Below are positions 9,356 through 17,685 of a stretch of 36,008 bases of DNA, in pieces. The notes below the pieces were generated by a model that ran no database searches, had not been told where the DNA came from, and saw only the letters and a list, made by a program, of their open reading frames with translations. The position numbers were made by a program, and so were the translations under genes. Source of the stretch: an uncultured Methylocystaceae bacterium. Lineage in GTDB: Bacteria; Pseudomonadota; Alphaproteobacteria; Rhizobiales; Beijerinckiaceae. Location: NCBI GenBank assembly GCA_937870755.1, contig CALMZV010000015.1, forward strand, positions 1 through 36,008, written 5' to 3'. How positions within the stretch are numbered: the first letter of the stretch is position 1; every line of letters begins with the position of its first letter.

Positions 9356-9834
9356 ACGCGCCGCCAGGTGATGACGCTCCTGCCCTTCTTTCCATCGGGC
9401 GTCGCGAACACCGGCGTGGTGCTTTCCATCACGTCCGCGGAGAGGAATTTCGTCGTGCGCAGAAGGTCCTTTCCGACCATTCTCGGGTCGTGCGCGACAT
9501 CCACCGGGTGAACGAACCGGCCGTTCTCCAGGCGGTATTTTCCGGCATGGGCGGTCATCGTCGAATAGAGTCGCGCCTGTTCCTCAGTTCGCCTGTCCGG
9601 CGCGCCGGACAGGGGGGCGCGACTCTCGGCGTTGATGACGACGCTGACATGGCCGTTGGCGAAAATGGCGTAGCCGTCAGGCTTCTCGCCGAACCGGGCG
9701 CTTGAGGCCCCCGTCGCCTCGTCCACGAAAACGATCGACTGCAGGCGCCAGACGCCGACCTCGCTCGGTTCGGCGAAGGCCGGAAGAATCGATGACGCCA
9801 TGGCGACGGCGAACGCGACGGGGATGAAACGCAT
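9349..9834 (-). CDS. Secreted lipocalin-like domain protein
   Basis: This 161-residue protein has a clear signal peptide (about residues 1-21, ending LPAFA). The mature part fits the Lipocalin_5-type domain: an early GVWRLQS strand, then [18 protein letters not shown], an [21 protein letters not shown] region and a late basic tail ending in ITWRR. Such proteins are predicted to bind small hydrophobic ligands in the periplasm, but no ligand can be named. A ribosome binding site GAAGG precedes the ATG at 9834. It is 42 bases downstream of the globin gene on the same strand and could be cotranscribed with it. Confidence 0.7.
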   Translation of the reverse strand: MRFIPVAFAVAMASSILPAFAEPSEVGVWRLQSIVFVDEATGASSARFGEKPDGYAIFANGHVSVVINAESRAPLSGAPDRRTEEQARLYSTMTAHAGKYRLENGRFVHPVDVAHDPRMVGKDLLRTTKFLSADVMESTTPVFATPDGKKGRSVITWRRVQ

Positions 9835-9876
9835 GGAAACCTTCGGGTTCTCGAACGACTCGACAACGCCGGAGAC

Positions 9877-10281
9877 TTATCTCTCGCCTTCCGGCGCGGA
9901 CAACGCGGAAAAACGTCGCAACATTCCGGCCCACGCCGCGTCCATGTCGTCCGTCCACTCGGCTGCGAGCAGGTCGCGCAGCGTCGCCTGGATGGCCGCG
10001 AAGAATCGCACGAAGGTTTCGCGCGCCACCTCGTAGCCTTCGTGATTGGCCGCCTCGCTCGCCACCAGATTGGCGCCGTAGACGTCGTCGGTCGCGCAAT
10101 CGAGAATGGCCTCGAGCGCGCGCGCGAGCATCTCGCCCCTGGCCTGATCGTGCGCTTCCCGCCGGAACAGCTGCTCCAGTTCGGGATGTTCGGCGAACAG
10201 TCGCGCATAGACGTGCGGCGTGAGGTCGTCGCAGACCGCCGCCGCGCGTTCGAGACTGAGAACGATCTGCGCGCCGTCCAT
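9877..10281 (-). CDS. Single-domain bacterial globin
   Basis: This 134-residue all-helical protein resembles single-domain M-type globins. The pattern of residues around His80 (ANHEGYEVARETFVRFF) fits the proximal heme-binding F8 region and the following G helix, and TPHVYARLFAEHPELEQLF fits the A-B-C helices. There is no reductase domain, so a separate partner would be needed for NO detoxification or oxygen handling; the actual role is unknown. The start at ATG 10281 is supported by GGGGAGAC. The frame is open to 10407, but that extension is basic, low in homology and lies over the divergent gene's promoter. Confidence 0.78.
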   Translation of the reverse strand: MDGAQIVLSLERAAAVCDDLTPHVYARLFAEHPELEQLFRREAHDQARGEMLARALEAILDCATDDVYGANLVASEAANHEGYEVARETFVRFFAAIQATLRDLLAAEWTDDMDAAWAGMLRRFSALSAPEGER

Positions 10282-10388
10282 GACGTCTCCCCGTTTCAAC
10301 CGCGCCCACTCTAGAGCCGTCCGCGCCGGGATTGAACCATGCCGGCGCGGCGATTGTCTTTTGCCGCACGCCGTTGCAGCATTGGTCC

Positions 10389-11078
10389 ATGAGCGACGAT
10401 CTGACACAGAATGACGCGCTGCGGCGCCTCTATACCGACCCGGCCGAGTTCATCGATTCGGACGACCCCGGCGTCATCGCCTTCGCGCGCGAGGTCGTGG
10501 GCGACGCCGCCGACGACAAGACCAAGGCGATCCGGCTGTTCGACGCCGTGCGCGACCGCATCCGCTACAACCCATATGTGGACATGGATACGCCCGAGAC
10601 GTTCCGCGCCTCCCGCGTGCTGGCGGCCGGCAACGGTTATTGCGTGGGCAAGGCGGCGCTCTACGCGGCCGCCTGCCGGGCGGTGGGCGTGCCGGCGCGC
10701 GTGGGGTTCGCAGACGTGCGCAACCATCTGTCCACCGAAAAGCTGACCGAAAGCATGGGCACCGACCTGTTCGCCTGGCACGGGTTTTCGGAGGTCTGGC
10801 TGGACGGCGCCTGGCGCAAGGCCTCGCCGACCTTCAACGCCACCCTCTGCCAGAAACTGGGCGTGGACGTGCTGGACTTCGACGGGGAGCACGATTCCCT
10901 GCTCCATCCCTACGACGGGGCCGGGCGCGCCTACATGCGTTACGAGCGCCAGCACGGCGCCTTCGCCGATGTGCCGGCCAAATTCATCGCCCGCGAGATG
11001 GCGCGGACCTACCCCCGCATGAACGGCGCCGACAGGACGGGCCGCGACATGGAGGCGGAGGCGGAGGCCCGCGCCTGA
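10389..11078 (+). CDS. Transglutaminase-like protein with altered catalytic triad
   Basis: This 229-residue cytoplasmic protein belongs to the transglutaminase/cysteine-protease-like superfamily (COG1305 type). Cys85 lies in AGNGYCVGKA and His131 in AWHGFSEVWLDG, matching the first two members of the Cys-His-Asp triad. Where the Asp is expected about 15 residues after the His, the sequence reads KASPTFN, with Ser146 instead. The C-terminal GEHDSLLHPYD and MRYERQHGAF segments appear conserved in this subgroup as I remember it. No signal peptide is seen. It is separated by 87 bases from the transport operon downstream, so cotranscription is possible. Its substrate is unknown. The ATG at 10389 is chosen over an upstream one at 10332. 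Confidence 0.72.
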   Translation: MSDDLTQNDALRRLYTDPAEFIDSDDPGVIAFAREVVGDAADDKTKAIRLFDAVRDRIRYNPYVDMDTPETFRASRVLAAGNGYCVGKAALYAAACRAVGVPARVGFADVRNHLSTEKLTESMGTDLFAWHGFSEVWLDGAWRKASPTFNATLCQKLGVDVLDFDGEHDSLLHPYDGAGRAYMRYERQHGAFADVPAKFIAREMARTYPRMNGADRTGRDMEAEAEARA

Positions 11079-11165
11079 CGACGCCCGGCGCCGTCCGCCC
11101 GCTGGCGCCCGGACGCGGCCCGCGCTAAAGAACCGGGCGCCAACGGCAGAACCCCCGGGGAGATC

Positions 11166-12401
11166 ATGACCCACACCACCATCGACCGCCGCCGCCTGAT
11201 GACCGGCGCCGCCGCCCTCTCGGCCGGCGCGATCGCCGCGCCCTCCATCGTGCGCGCGCAGGCCAAGAAGCTGAAGATCGCCGTCATGCTGCCGCGCTCG
11301 GGCTTTTTCGCGCAGGCCGGCCAGTCCTGCCACCGCGGCGCGCTCGCCTCTCCCAAGGTGCTCGCCGATCTCGGCTACAATGTCGAACTCGTCCACATCG
11401 ACACCGAGACCAACGCCGACGTGGCCCGCACGCAGGCCGAGAAGGCGATCAACGAAGGCGCCCGCTGCATCGTCGGCGCGTTCGAATCGGGCCAGACGCT
11501 CGCCATCGCCCAGGTGTGCGAGCAGCGCCAGGTGCCGCTTTCGATCAACGTCGCGGCCGCGCCGAACATCACCGAACAGGGCTACAAATATCTCGTCCGC
11601 AACTTCCCGACCGGCGGCCAGCTCGTCACCAATGGCGTGAAGCTCATCGACGCCGTCACCAAGGCCAAAGGCCTCGACGTGAAGACCGCCGTGTTCCTGC
11701 ACGCCAACGACACGTTCGGCACCGCCCAGCGCGGCGCGATGGACAAGATTTTCCCCACGCTGAACATGCCGTTCAAACTGGTGGAGAGCATCTCCTACGA
11801 TCCGAAGGCGCAGGATCTCTCGGTCGAGGTGACGAAGCTGCGCTCCATCAATCCCGACCTGCTGATGATCGTCACGCGCGCGGGCGACGCCATCAAGCTG
11901 ACGCGCGACATGGTGCGGCAGAAATTCGAGCCCAAGGCGATCTTCTCGCCCGGCTCGCCCGGCCTCTACGACGAGGAGTTCTACCAGGCGGTCGGCCCCT
12001 ACGCGGACTTTTTCTTCTACAACCTGCCGTGGGCCAATCCGAAATCGCAGATGACGCAGGCGCTCGAAGCCTCGTTCAAGGCCGCCAACCCCAACAACCG
12101 GTTCGCGGTCGACTCGTTCAACGCCGGCTTCACGTTCGAGGCGCTGCTGGTCGCCGCCGACGCGTTCAAGCGCGCGGGCGCAGAGGACGGGCCGACGCTG
12201 ATGAAGGCGATCCGCGAGACCAGCATCAAGGACCACGTGATGACGGGCGGCCCGATCGCGTTCAACGAAAAGGGCGACAACCCGAACATCGGCGCGGTCT
12301 CCGTGCAGAACATCAACCGCACCCCGACCGTCGTCTTCCCGAAAGACGTGGCGGTCACCGATCCCGTGTTGCCGATGCCGTCGTGGCAGGGCCGCAAGTA
12401 A
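11166..12401 (+). CDS. Branched-chain amino acid/amide ABC importer, periplasmic binding protein (LivK-like)
   Basis: This 411-residue protein binds the substrate of the importer encoded directly downstream. It has a twin-arginine-type signal (DRRRLMTGAAALSAG, cleavage near residue 33 after RAQA), followed by a Peripla_BP_6 fold beginning KLKIAVMLPRSGFFAQAGQ. Segments such as EKAINEGARCIVGAFESGQT and FLHANDTFGTAQRGAMDKIF are typical of Leu/Ile/Val- and amide-binding proteins. The ATG follows GGGGAG. A strong stem-loop separates it from livH. The true ligand (amino acid, urea, amide or aromatic) cannot be told from sequence alone. Confidence 0.88.
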   Translation: MTHTTIDRRRLMTGAAALSAGAIAAPSIVRAQAKKLKIAVMLPRSGFFAQAGQSCHRGALASPKVLADLGYNVELVHIDTETNADVARTQAEKAINEGARCIVGAFESGQTLAIAQVCEQRQVPLSINVAAAPNITEQGYKYLVRNFPTGGQLVTNGVKLIDAVTKAKGLDVKTAVFLHANDTFGTAQRGAMDKIFPTLNMPFKLVESISYDPKAQDLSVEVTKLRSINPDLLMIVTRAGDAIKLTRDMVRQKFEPKAIFSPGSPGLYDEEFYQAVGPYADFFFYNLPWANPKSQMTQALEASFKAANPNNRFAVDSFNAGFTFEALLVAADAFKRAGAEDGPTLMKAIRETSIKDHVMTGGPIAFNEKGDNPNIGAVSVQNINRTPTVVFPKDVAVTDPVLPMPSWQGRK

Positions 12402-12409
12402 AGCCGACA

Positions 12410-12433
12410 GGCGGCCCCTGCCCCGGGGCCGCC
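12410..12433. terminator. Stem-loop between binding-protein and permease genes
   Basis: A perfect 9-bp inverted repeat (GGCGGCCCC / GGGGCCGCC) with a 6-base loop lies in the 43-base gap between the binding-protein gene and livH. Only a weak GTTTATC follows, so partial termination or 3'-end stabilisation is likely, which would raise binding-protein mRNA over the membrane components. Confidence 0.6.
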
Positions 12434-12444
12434 GTTTATCCATC

Positions 12445-13317
12445 ATGACCTTTCCCCTCTTCGCCGAAGTCTTCCTGAAAGGGATATTGACCGGCCTCGT
12501 CTACGGGCTGATGGCGCTCGGCCTGTCGGTCATTTTCGGCGTGGTGCGCGTCGTCAATTTCGCGCACGGCGAATTCGCCGTGCTGGCCATGTACGCGGCC
12601 TTCGTGCTGTTCGGCCTCTACAAGGTGGACCCGATCATCGCGAGCGTTCCCGTCGCCTTCGCGTTCTTTCTCATCGGCTACGGGCTGCAACGCACGATCG
12701 TGCAACCGTTCGTCACGCGGCCGCAGCACGAGCAGTTCATTCTGCTGGTTGGGCTGGCGCTCGTCCTCGTCAACGCCATGCTGATGGTGTTCGGACCGGA
12801 ATCGCGACAGGTGGACCTGCCCTATTCGCTCGACACCTGGATGATCGGCCCGCTGATGATCGACAAGGTGCGCGTTTACGGCGCGCTCGCCGCGCTGGTC
12901 GTCACCGCCGCGCTGTTCGCCTTCTTCCGCTTCACGCTGACCGGCACGGCGATCCGCGCCGCGGCCGACAATCTGGTGGGCGCGGCGGTCGTCGGGCTGG
13001 ACGTGAAGAAGCTCTATGCGCTGTCGTTCGGGGTAGGTCTCGCCTGCGTCGGCGCGGCGGGCTCGATCATGACCGCGCTCACCGACATGACGCCGATGCT
13101 CGCGCCCTCCTACACGCTGCTCGCCTTCACCATCGTCATCGTCGGCGGCCTCGGCTCGATGGCCGGCGCGCTCGGCGGCGGACTGCTGATCGGCGCGGCG
13201 GAGGCGGTCGCGAGCGCCGCGATCTCGCCGTCCATGAAAAGCATGGTGTCGTTCGGCCTGCTCGTCATCGTGCTCGCGCTTCGTCCGCAGGGTCTGTTCG
13301 GAAAGGCCGAATCGTGA
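12445..13317 (+). CDS. livH: Branched-chain amino acid-type ABC permease, LivH family
   Basis: This 290-residue inner membrane protein forms one half of the transport channel. The LivH hallmarks are present: GLVYGLMALGLSVIFGVVRVVNFAHGEF near the N-terminus, TGTAIRAAADNLVGAAVVGLDV in the cytoplasmic coupling loop, and FTIVIVGGLGSMAGALGGGLLIG near the C-terminus. The gene is followed by livM with a 4-base GTGA overlap, indicating one transcript. Confidence 0.92.
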   Translation: MTFPLFAEVFLKGILTGLVYGLMALGLSVIFGVVRVVNFAHGEFAVLAMYAAFVLFGLYKVDPIIASVPVAFAFFLIGYGLQRTIVQPFVTRPQHEQFILLVGLALVLVNAMLMVFGPESRQVDLPYSLDTWMIGPLMIDKVRVYGALAALVVTAALFAFFRFTLTGTAIRAAADNLVGAAVVGLDVKKLYALSFGVGLACVGAAGSIMTALTDMTPMLAPSYTLLAFTIVIVGGLGSMAGALGGGLLIGAAEAVASAAISPSMKSMVSFGLLVIVLALRPQGLFGKAES

Positions 13318-14309
13318 CGTTCGCCAACATGACGACGCGCGGATGGGTCGCGCTATCGCTCGCCGCCGCGGCGCTCGTCGCGGCGCCCTTCGTCGTCGAC
13401 CGCTATCTGCTGTCGATCCTGCTGCTGTGTCTGATCGGCGCCTATCTCGGACAGGCGTGGAACATTCTCATGGGGTTCTGCGGCCTGCTGTCGCTCGGCC
13501 ATGCGCTCTATCTCGGACTTGGCGCCTATACGGGCGCGATCCTGTTCGTGAAATTCGGCGTCGGCCCGTGGCTCGGCGTGTTCGCGGCCATGGCGGTCGC
13601 GGTGGCGGCCGCAAGCGCGTTAGGCTGGCTCGGGTTTCGCTTCCGCATCGAGGGCGTGTATTTCTCGCTGCTCACCATCGCTTTCGCCGAAGTCGCGCGG
13701 ATTGGCTTCGACAACTGGAGTTTCGCGGGCGGGGCGGCCGGATTCTTCCTGCCGGTGGCGTCCGAAGCGCAGGCGCAATGGTTCAACCTGCGCGGCGGGC
13801 CTTACTTCTTCTACTATCTGGCTCTGGCGCTGGCGGCCGGCGCGCTCGCGCTGTCGGCATTCCTGCGCGCCTCCAAACTGGGCCACGCCTGGCTCGCCGT
13901 GCGCGAGGATCCTGCCGCGGCCAGGGCGCTGGGGGTGAACGCAACGCGCGTGCGATTCTTCGCGCTGTTCATTTCCTCGGCGATGACGGCGGTCGGCGGC
14001 GTCTATCTCGCCTTCTGGTCCAACAACCTTTTCCCGGCGCAGATATTCGACATGTCGCGGTCGATCGATCTGATCCTCGCGCCGATCGTCGGCGGCGTCG
14101 GCACGCTGTTCGGGCCGATCGTCGGCGCCTTTCTGCTGGTGCCGCTCGGCGAGGCGCTGATCGACATTCTGCGCGCGCTCGGTCTCAACGCGCCGGGCGC
14201 CAAGGCGCTCGTCTACGGCGCGCTGCTGATGATCATCATCGCGGCGACGCCGAACGGACTGTGGCCGTGGATCGCGCGCAAGCTGAAGCTCGAAGGGCGC
14301 GGCGCATGA
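13314..14309 (+). CDS. livM: Branched-chain amino acid-type ABC permease, LivM family
   Basis: This 331-residue inner membrane protein is the second permease. It contains the LivM features AWNILMGFCGLLSLGHALYLGLGAYTGA, GRAWLAVREDPAAARALGVN-like coupling loop (here GHAWLAVREDPAAARALGVN), and GGVGTLFGPIVGAFLLVPLGEAL. The GTG start overlaps the livH stop by 4 bases, and its own stop overlaps the livG start by 4 bases (ATGA). The extreme C-terminus has the usual NGLWPW motif. Confidence 0.92.
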   Translation: MTFANMTTRGWVALSLAAAALVAAPFVVDRYLLSILLLCLIGAYLGQAWNILMGFCGLLSLGHALYLGLGAYTGAILFVKFGVGPWLGVFAAMAVAVAAASALGWLGFRFRIEGVYFSLLTIAFAEVARIGFDNWSFAGGAAGFFLPVASEAQAQWFNLRGGPYFFYYLALALAAGALALSAFLRASKLGHAWLAVREDPAAARALGVNATRVRFFALFISSAMTAVGGVYLAFWSNNLFPAQIFDMSRSIDLILAPIVGGVGTLFGPIVGAFLLVPLGEALIDILRALGLNAPGAKALVYGALLMIIIAATPNGLWPWIARKLKLEGRGA

Positions 14310-15037
14310 GCGCGCTCCTGACCGCAACCGGCCTCGTCAAGCGCTTTCGCGGCCTGACCGCCGTCGACAACGTGTCGTTCAGCGTCGAGGAGGGCGAGGT
14401 GTTCGCCATCATCGGGCCGAACGGCGCGGGCAAGACCACGCTGTTCAATCTCGTCGCCGGCGTATTCGCGCCCGACGAGGGCGAAGTGACCTTCGCCGGC
14501 GCGCGGATCGACGGGCAGGCGCCGGAAGACATCTGCAAAGCCGGCGTGGCGCGCACCTTCCAGATCGTGAAGCCGTTCCCCGATCTCTCGGTGCTCGACA
14601 ACGTGGCGATCGGCGCGATGCTGCGCACGACCCATATGGCGGACGCGCGCGCGCACGCCGACGACATTCTGCGCAAGCTCGACCTGCACGACCGGCGTTC
14701 GCAGAAGGCCGGCAGCCTCACCCTGCCCGACCGCAAGCGGCTGGAGGTGGCGCGCGCGCTGGCGACGCGGCCGCGCCTGATCCTGCTCGACGAAGTGATG
14801 GCCGGGCTGCGCCCGACCGAGACGGACCGCATGGTCGCGGTGCTGCGCGACATCAACAGGACGGACCGACTCACCATCGTGATGATCGAACATGTGATGC
14901 GCGCGGTGATGGCGCTGGCGACACGCGTGCATGTGCTGCATCACGGGGCGAGCATCGCGGAAGGGGCGCCGGACGCGGTCACGCGCGACGAGAACGTGGT
15001 GCGCTCCTATCTCGGCTCGAAAGCGGGAGCGCATTGA
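14306..15037 (+). CDS. livG: Branched-chain amino acid-type ABC ATPase, LivG family, variant signature motif
   Basis: This 243-residue protein is one of two ATPases that power the importer. It has Walker A GPNGAGKTT (37-45), the LivG-specific region GVARTFQIVKPFPDLSVLDNV, and Walker B LILLDEVMAGL with Glu163. The ABC signature differs: the position of LSGGQ reads SLTLPDRKRLEVARAL, lacking the two glycines. I recall the LTLPDRKRLE/DEVMAGL form from a LivG subgroup, so it is probably functional and tells subfamily rather than damage. It overlaps livM by 4 bases and livF by one. Confidence 0.92.
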   Translation: MSALLTATGLVKRFRGLTAVDNVSFSVEEGEVFAIIGPNGAGKTTLFNLVAGVFAPDEGEVTFAGARIDGQAPEDICKAGVARTFQIVKPFPDLSVLDNVAIGAMLRTTHMADARAHADDILRKLDLHDRRSQKAGSLTLPDRKRLEVARALATRPRLILLDEVMAGLRPTETDRMVAVLRDINRTDRLTIVMIEHVMRAVMALATRVHVLHHGASIAEGAPDAVTRDENVVRSYLGSKAGAH

Positions 15038-15741
15038 TGCTCGCCATCGAGGAAATGGACGTCTTCTATGGCGATGCGCAGGCGCTGTCGTCGGTGTCGC
15101 TGGAAGCCGACGCCGGAGAGATCGTCGCCATCGTCGGGGCGAACGGCGCCGGAAAGACCTCGCTCATCCGCGCGATCGCCGGCATGTTGAAGCCGGCGCG
15201 CGGGCGCATCGCGTTCAAGGGCGCGGAGATCGGCGGTCTCGACTCGTTTCGCGTGTGCAATCTCGGCGTCGGCCAGGTGGCGGAAGGCCGCCAGGTGTTT
15301 CCGAGCCTCAGCGTGCATGAAAACCTGCTGACGGGCGGCATGCTGCCGCGCGCCCGGGCGCGACGCGCGCAAAATCTCGAGCGCATGGTCGCGCTGTTTC
15401 CGCGGCTGGGCGAGCGCATGTCGCAGGCGGCCGGCACGCTGTCGGGCGGCGAACAGCAGATGCTCGCCATCGCCCGCTGCCTGATGGGCGAACCCGAACT
15501 CGTGATGTTCGACGAACCCTCGCTCGGCCTGTCGCCCGCGCTCGCCCAGAGCGTGCTGGAGACGATCGGCGAACTCAACAAGCAGGGGCTGACCTGCCTG
15601 CTGGTGGAACAGAACGTCGCCGCATCGCTCGAACTGGCCGGGCGCGCCTATGTTCTGGAGAACGGCGCCATCACGCTCACCGGCTCGGGCGCGTCGCTGC
15701 TCGCCGACGACCGCGTGCGGCAGGCCTATCTCGGCATGTGA
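15037..15741 (+). CDS. livF: Branched-chain amino acid-type ABC ATPase, LivF family
   Basis: This 234-residue ATPase completes the importer. Motifs: Walker A GANGAGKTS (34-42), EGRQVFPSLSVHENLLTG typical of LivF, canonical signature TLSGGEQQMLAIARCL, Walker B LVMFDEPSLGLSP, and switch region LLVEQNV. The ATG at 15037 overlaps the livG stop by one base. The 3' end overlaps the convergent glycosyltransferase gene by 16 bases. Confidence 0.95.
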   Translation: MLAIEEMDVFYGDAQALSSVSLEADAGEIVAIVGANGAGKTSLIRAIAGMLKPARGRIAFKGAEIGGLDSFRVCNLGVGQVAEGRQVFPSLSVHENLLTGGMLPRARARRAQNLERMVALFPRLGERMSQAAGTLSGGEQQMLAIARCLMGEPELVMFDEPSLGLSPALAQSVLETIGELNKQGLTCLLVEQNVAASLELAGRAYVLENGAITLTGSGASLLADDRVRQAYLGM

Positions 15742-17651
15742 GGCGCGCGCAGGCGCTTCAGCGCCTGTCCGTGCGTGGTCTTGGCCCAGAAGAACGGTCG
15801 ACGGCAGACGTCGTGCACCGCCCACCAGCCCGCGACCGCCAGCAGCACGTGCCAGACCGGCAGGAGCAACAGATACGGCCAGAGCTTTCCCAGACGCTGC
15901 CGGCGCATGCCGATCGACGCCGGCCAAACCATCGCCGCCAGGCCGCCGAGCGCGAGCCATAGCGCCATCGTCGAGAACAGGAGCGCGCCCGGACCGTGCG
16001 GCGCAAGCAGCGCGCCCGACCAGAGTTCGGCCATCAGCAGCGCGGTGAAGAACGGCCAGACGAGCGGACTTGCGACATTGGCGACGAACATGGCCAGCAG
16101 CGCGCAGAACGCGCGCGGTCCCACGTTGCGCCACAGCGCGCGCGGATCGCGCGCATGGACGTAGGCCGTCTGCATCCACCCTTTCAGCCAGCGCACGCGC
16201 TGATGAAGGAACGGCGCCAGCGCGCGCGGCGCCTCCTCGTATGTGCGCGAGACGAAGGTTTCGACGCGATAGCCACAGCGCGCCAGACGCAGCCCGAGAT
16301 CGGCGTCTTCCGTCACATTCCAGGCGTCCCATCCGCCAAGGCCGCGCAGAATCTGGGCGCGGAAATGGTTCGAGGTTCCGCCGAGCGCGATCGGCAGGCG
16401 CAGCCCGGCGAGGCCCGGATTGATGCAGTCGAACAACGCGGCATAATCGATGGCGAACAGCTTCGTCAGCCAGTTGTCGCTCCAGTTGTCGATGACCAGC
16501 CGCGCCTGCAGGCACGCGATGTCCTGCGGGGCGCGTGCGAACAGCGCGGCCGCGCGTCGCAACTGATCGAGGTCGGGCGCGTCCTCCGCGTCGTACACGG
16601 CGACCAGATCTCCGCGCGCGAACGGCAACGCGACGTTGAGCGCGCGCGGCTTGGTGCGCGGGGCGCCGGGCGGGGCGACGACAATCTCGTATTCCACGCC
16701 GGGTATGGCGGACGCGAGCGCGCGCGCCGTATCGGGATCGTCGTGCTCGACCACGAATTTGATGTCGAGTTTGGCGCGCGGATAGTCGAGCCATTCGAGC
16801 GCCTGCACCAGCGCGCCGGCGACCGCCGCCTCGCGGTAGAGCGCAACGACGACGGTGTAGACGGGCAGATCGCGGTCTGCGAGCGGCATGGCTTCGCGCT
16901 CGGGCGCGAGCGCGGCGGCGGCCACGAAAAGGCGCAGCACGGTCGCGGCCGAAAACGCCGTTAGCAGCGCGAGCCCGACGACGAACCACGCCTGCGCGGG
17001 GAAAAGCGCGGCCAACACGATGGCGCCAGCCAGCAGCGCGCCGGCGAGGATGCGGCTCGCCGCGCCCGGGCCGGTCGCCGCCGACAGGCGCGGCTCCAGC
17101 CGCGCGACAGACTGCGCGGCGTCTTGCGCGATCTTTTCCGCATGCGCGGCGCGCACGAAAGCATCGAACCGGCGCGGGGTGGTGACGGCAAGGCCGTTGG
17201 CGTCCGGCAGCGCGCCGAGCGCGGCGATGGCCCTGCCGCGCGGGGCGACGAGCCAACGCCGCGCGCCCCGGCCGGCCAGCGGCGCCACGCCGGCGCGCGC
17301 GGCCGCCGCATAGTCGAAATCATCCGCAAGCGTCGCGCCGGAGGCGACGAACGGCGCGCCGATCCTGGCGGCGAGCGCGCGGTAGAACGCGTCCTCCCCG
17401 ATCGCGCGGCGGGCGAGCAGCGCGCGGTCGGCGGTGACGCCCAGCCAGCGCGCCTCGGCGCTGGCGCGCGCGAGCGCGCCGTCGCCGATGGAGGAACCGA
17501 GAAACGCCAGTTCGGGCGCGACCGGGGCGCCCGCCCTCGGCGCAGCTCTCTTGAAACCCGCGGCGCTCGTAAAAGCCGCGGCGCTTGCAAAAGCCGCGGC
17601 GCTTGCAAAAGCCGCGGCGCTTGGCGCATCGTTCTCGACCCGGTAAACCAT
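15726..17651 (-). CDS. Membrane glycosyltransferase family 2 with N-terminal MshEN-like domain
   Basis: This 641-residue protein resembles processive beta-glycosyltransferases (BcsA-like; XagB-type in rhizobia). Residues about 50-165 look like the MshEN/GSPII_E N-terminal domain that can bind cyclic di-GMP. Helices lie near 201-225 and 228-247. The catalytic domain (262-490) has DAEDAPD (354-360, DxD nucleotide-sugar site), TEDADLG (447-453) and Q484-R-V-R-W488 (QxxRW). Further helices lie near 512-540, 552-575 and 592-612. A surface polysaccharide product is inferred; the sugar is unknown. Residues 12-34 are repeats of AAAFAS encoded by an 18-bp tandem repeat. Only 34 bases separate the start from the divergent gene, and I see no better start codon downstream before conserved sequence. 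The 3' end overlaps livF by 16 bases. Confidence 0.87.
   Translation of the reverse strand: MVYRVENDAPSAAAFASAAAFASAAAFTSAAGFKRAAPRAGAPVAPELAFLGSSIGDGALARASAEARWLGVTADRALLARRAIGEDAFYRALAARIGAPFVASGATLADDFDYAAAARAGVAPLAGRGARRWLVAPRGRAIAALGALPDANGLAVTTPRRFDAFVRAAHAEKIAQDAAQSVARLEPRLSAATGPGAASRILAGALLAGAIVLAALFPAQAWFVVGLALLTAFSAATVLRLFVAAAALAPEREAMPLADRDLPVYTVVVALYREAAVAGALVQALEWLDYPRAKLDIKFVVEHDDPDTARALASAIPGVEYEIVVAPPGAPRTKPRALNVALPFARGDLVAVYDAEDAPDLDQLRRAAALFARAPQDIACLQARLVIDNWSDNWLTKLFAIDYAALFDCINPGLAGLRLPIALGGTSNHFRAQILRGLGGWDAWNVTEDADLGLRLARCGYRVETFVSRTYEEAPRALAPFLHQRVRWLKGWMQTAYVHARDPRALWRNVGPRAFCALLAMFVANVASPLVWPFFTALLMAELWSGALLAPHGPGALLFSTMALWLALGGLAAMVWPASIGMRRQRLGKLWPYLLLLPVWHVLLAVAGWWAVHDVCRRPFFWAKTTHGQALKRLRAPHMPR
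17553..17624. repeat. 18-bp tandem repeat, four units, in the glycosyltransferase 5' coding end
   Basis: Units at 17571-17588 and 17589-17606 are identical (AAAAGCCGCGGCGCTTGC), 17607-17624 differs only at the last base, and 17553-17570 is a more diverged copy. Each unit encodes six residues (A-S-A-A-A-F) on the minus strand. The unit is a multiple of three, so copy-number changes would keep the frame. Confidence 0.9.
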
Positions 17652-17685
17652 ACGCTACGCAACCCCCGCCGACAGAATAAACGGA

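Noticed and set aside
17571-17624. CRISPR-like array
   Set aside because: The units are adjacent with no spacers, only 18 bases long, and in frame with a coding region; no cas genes are present.
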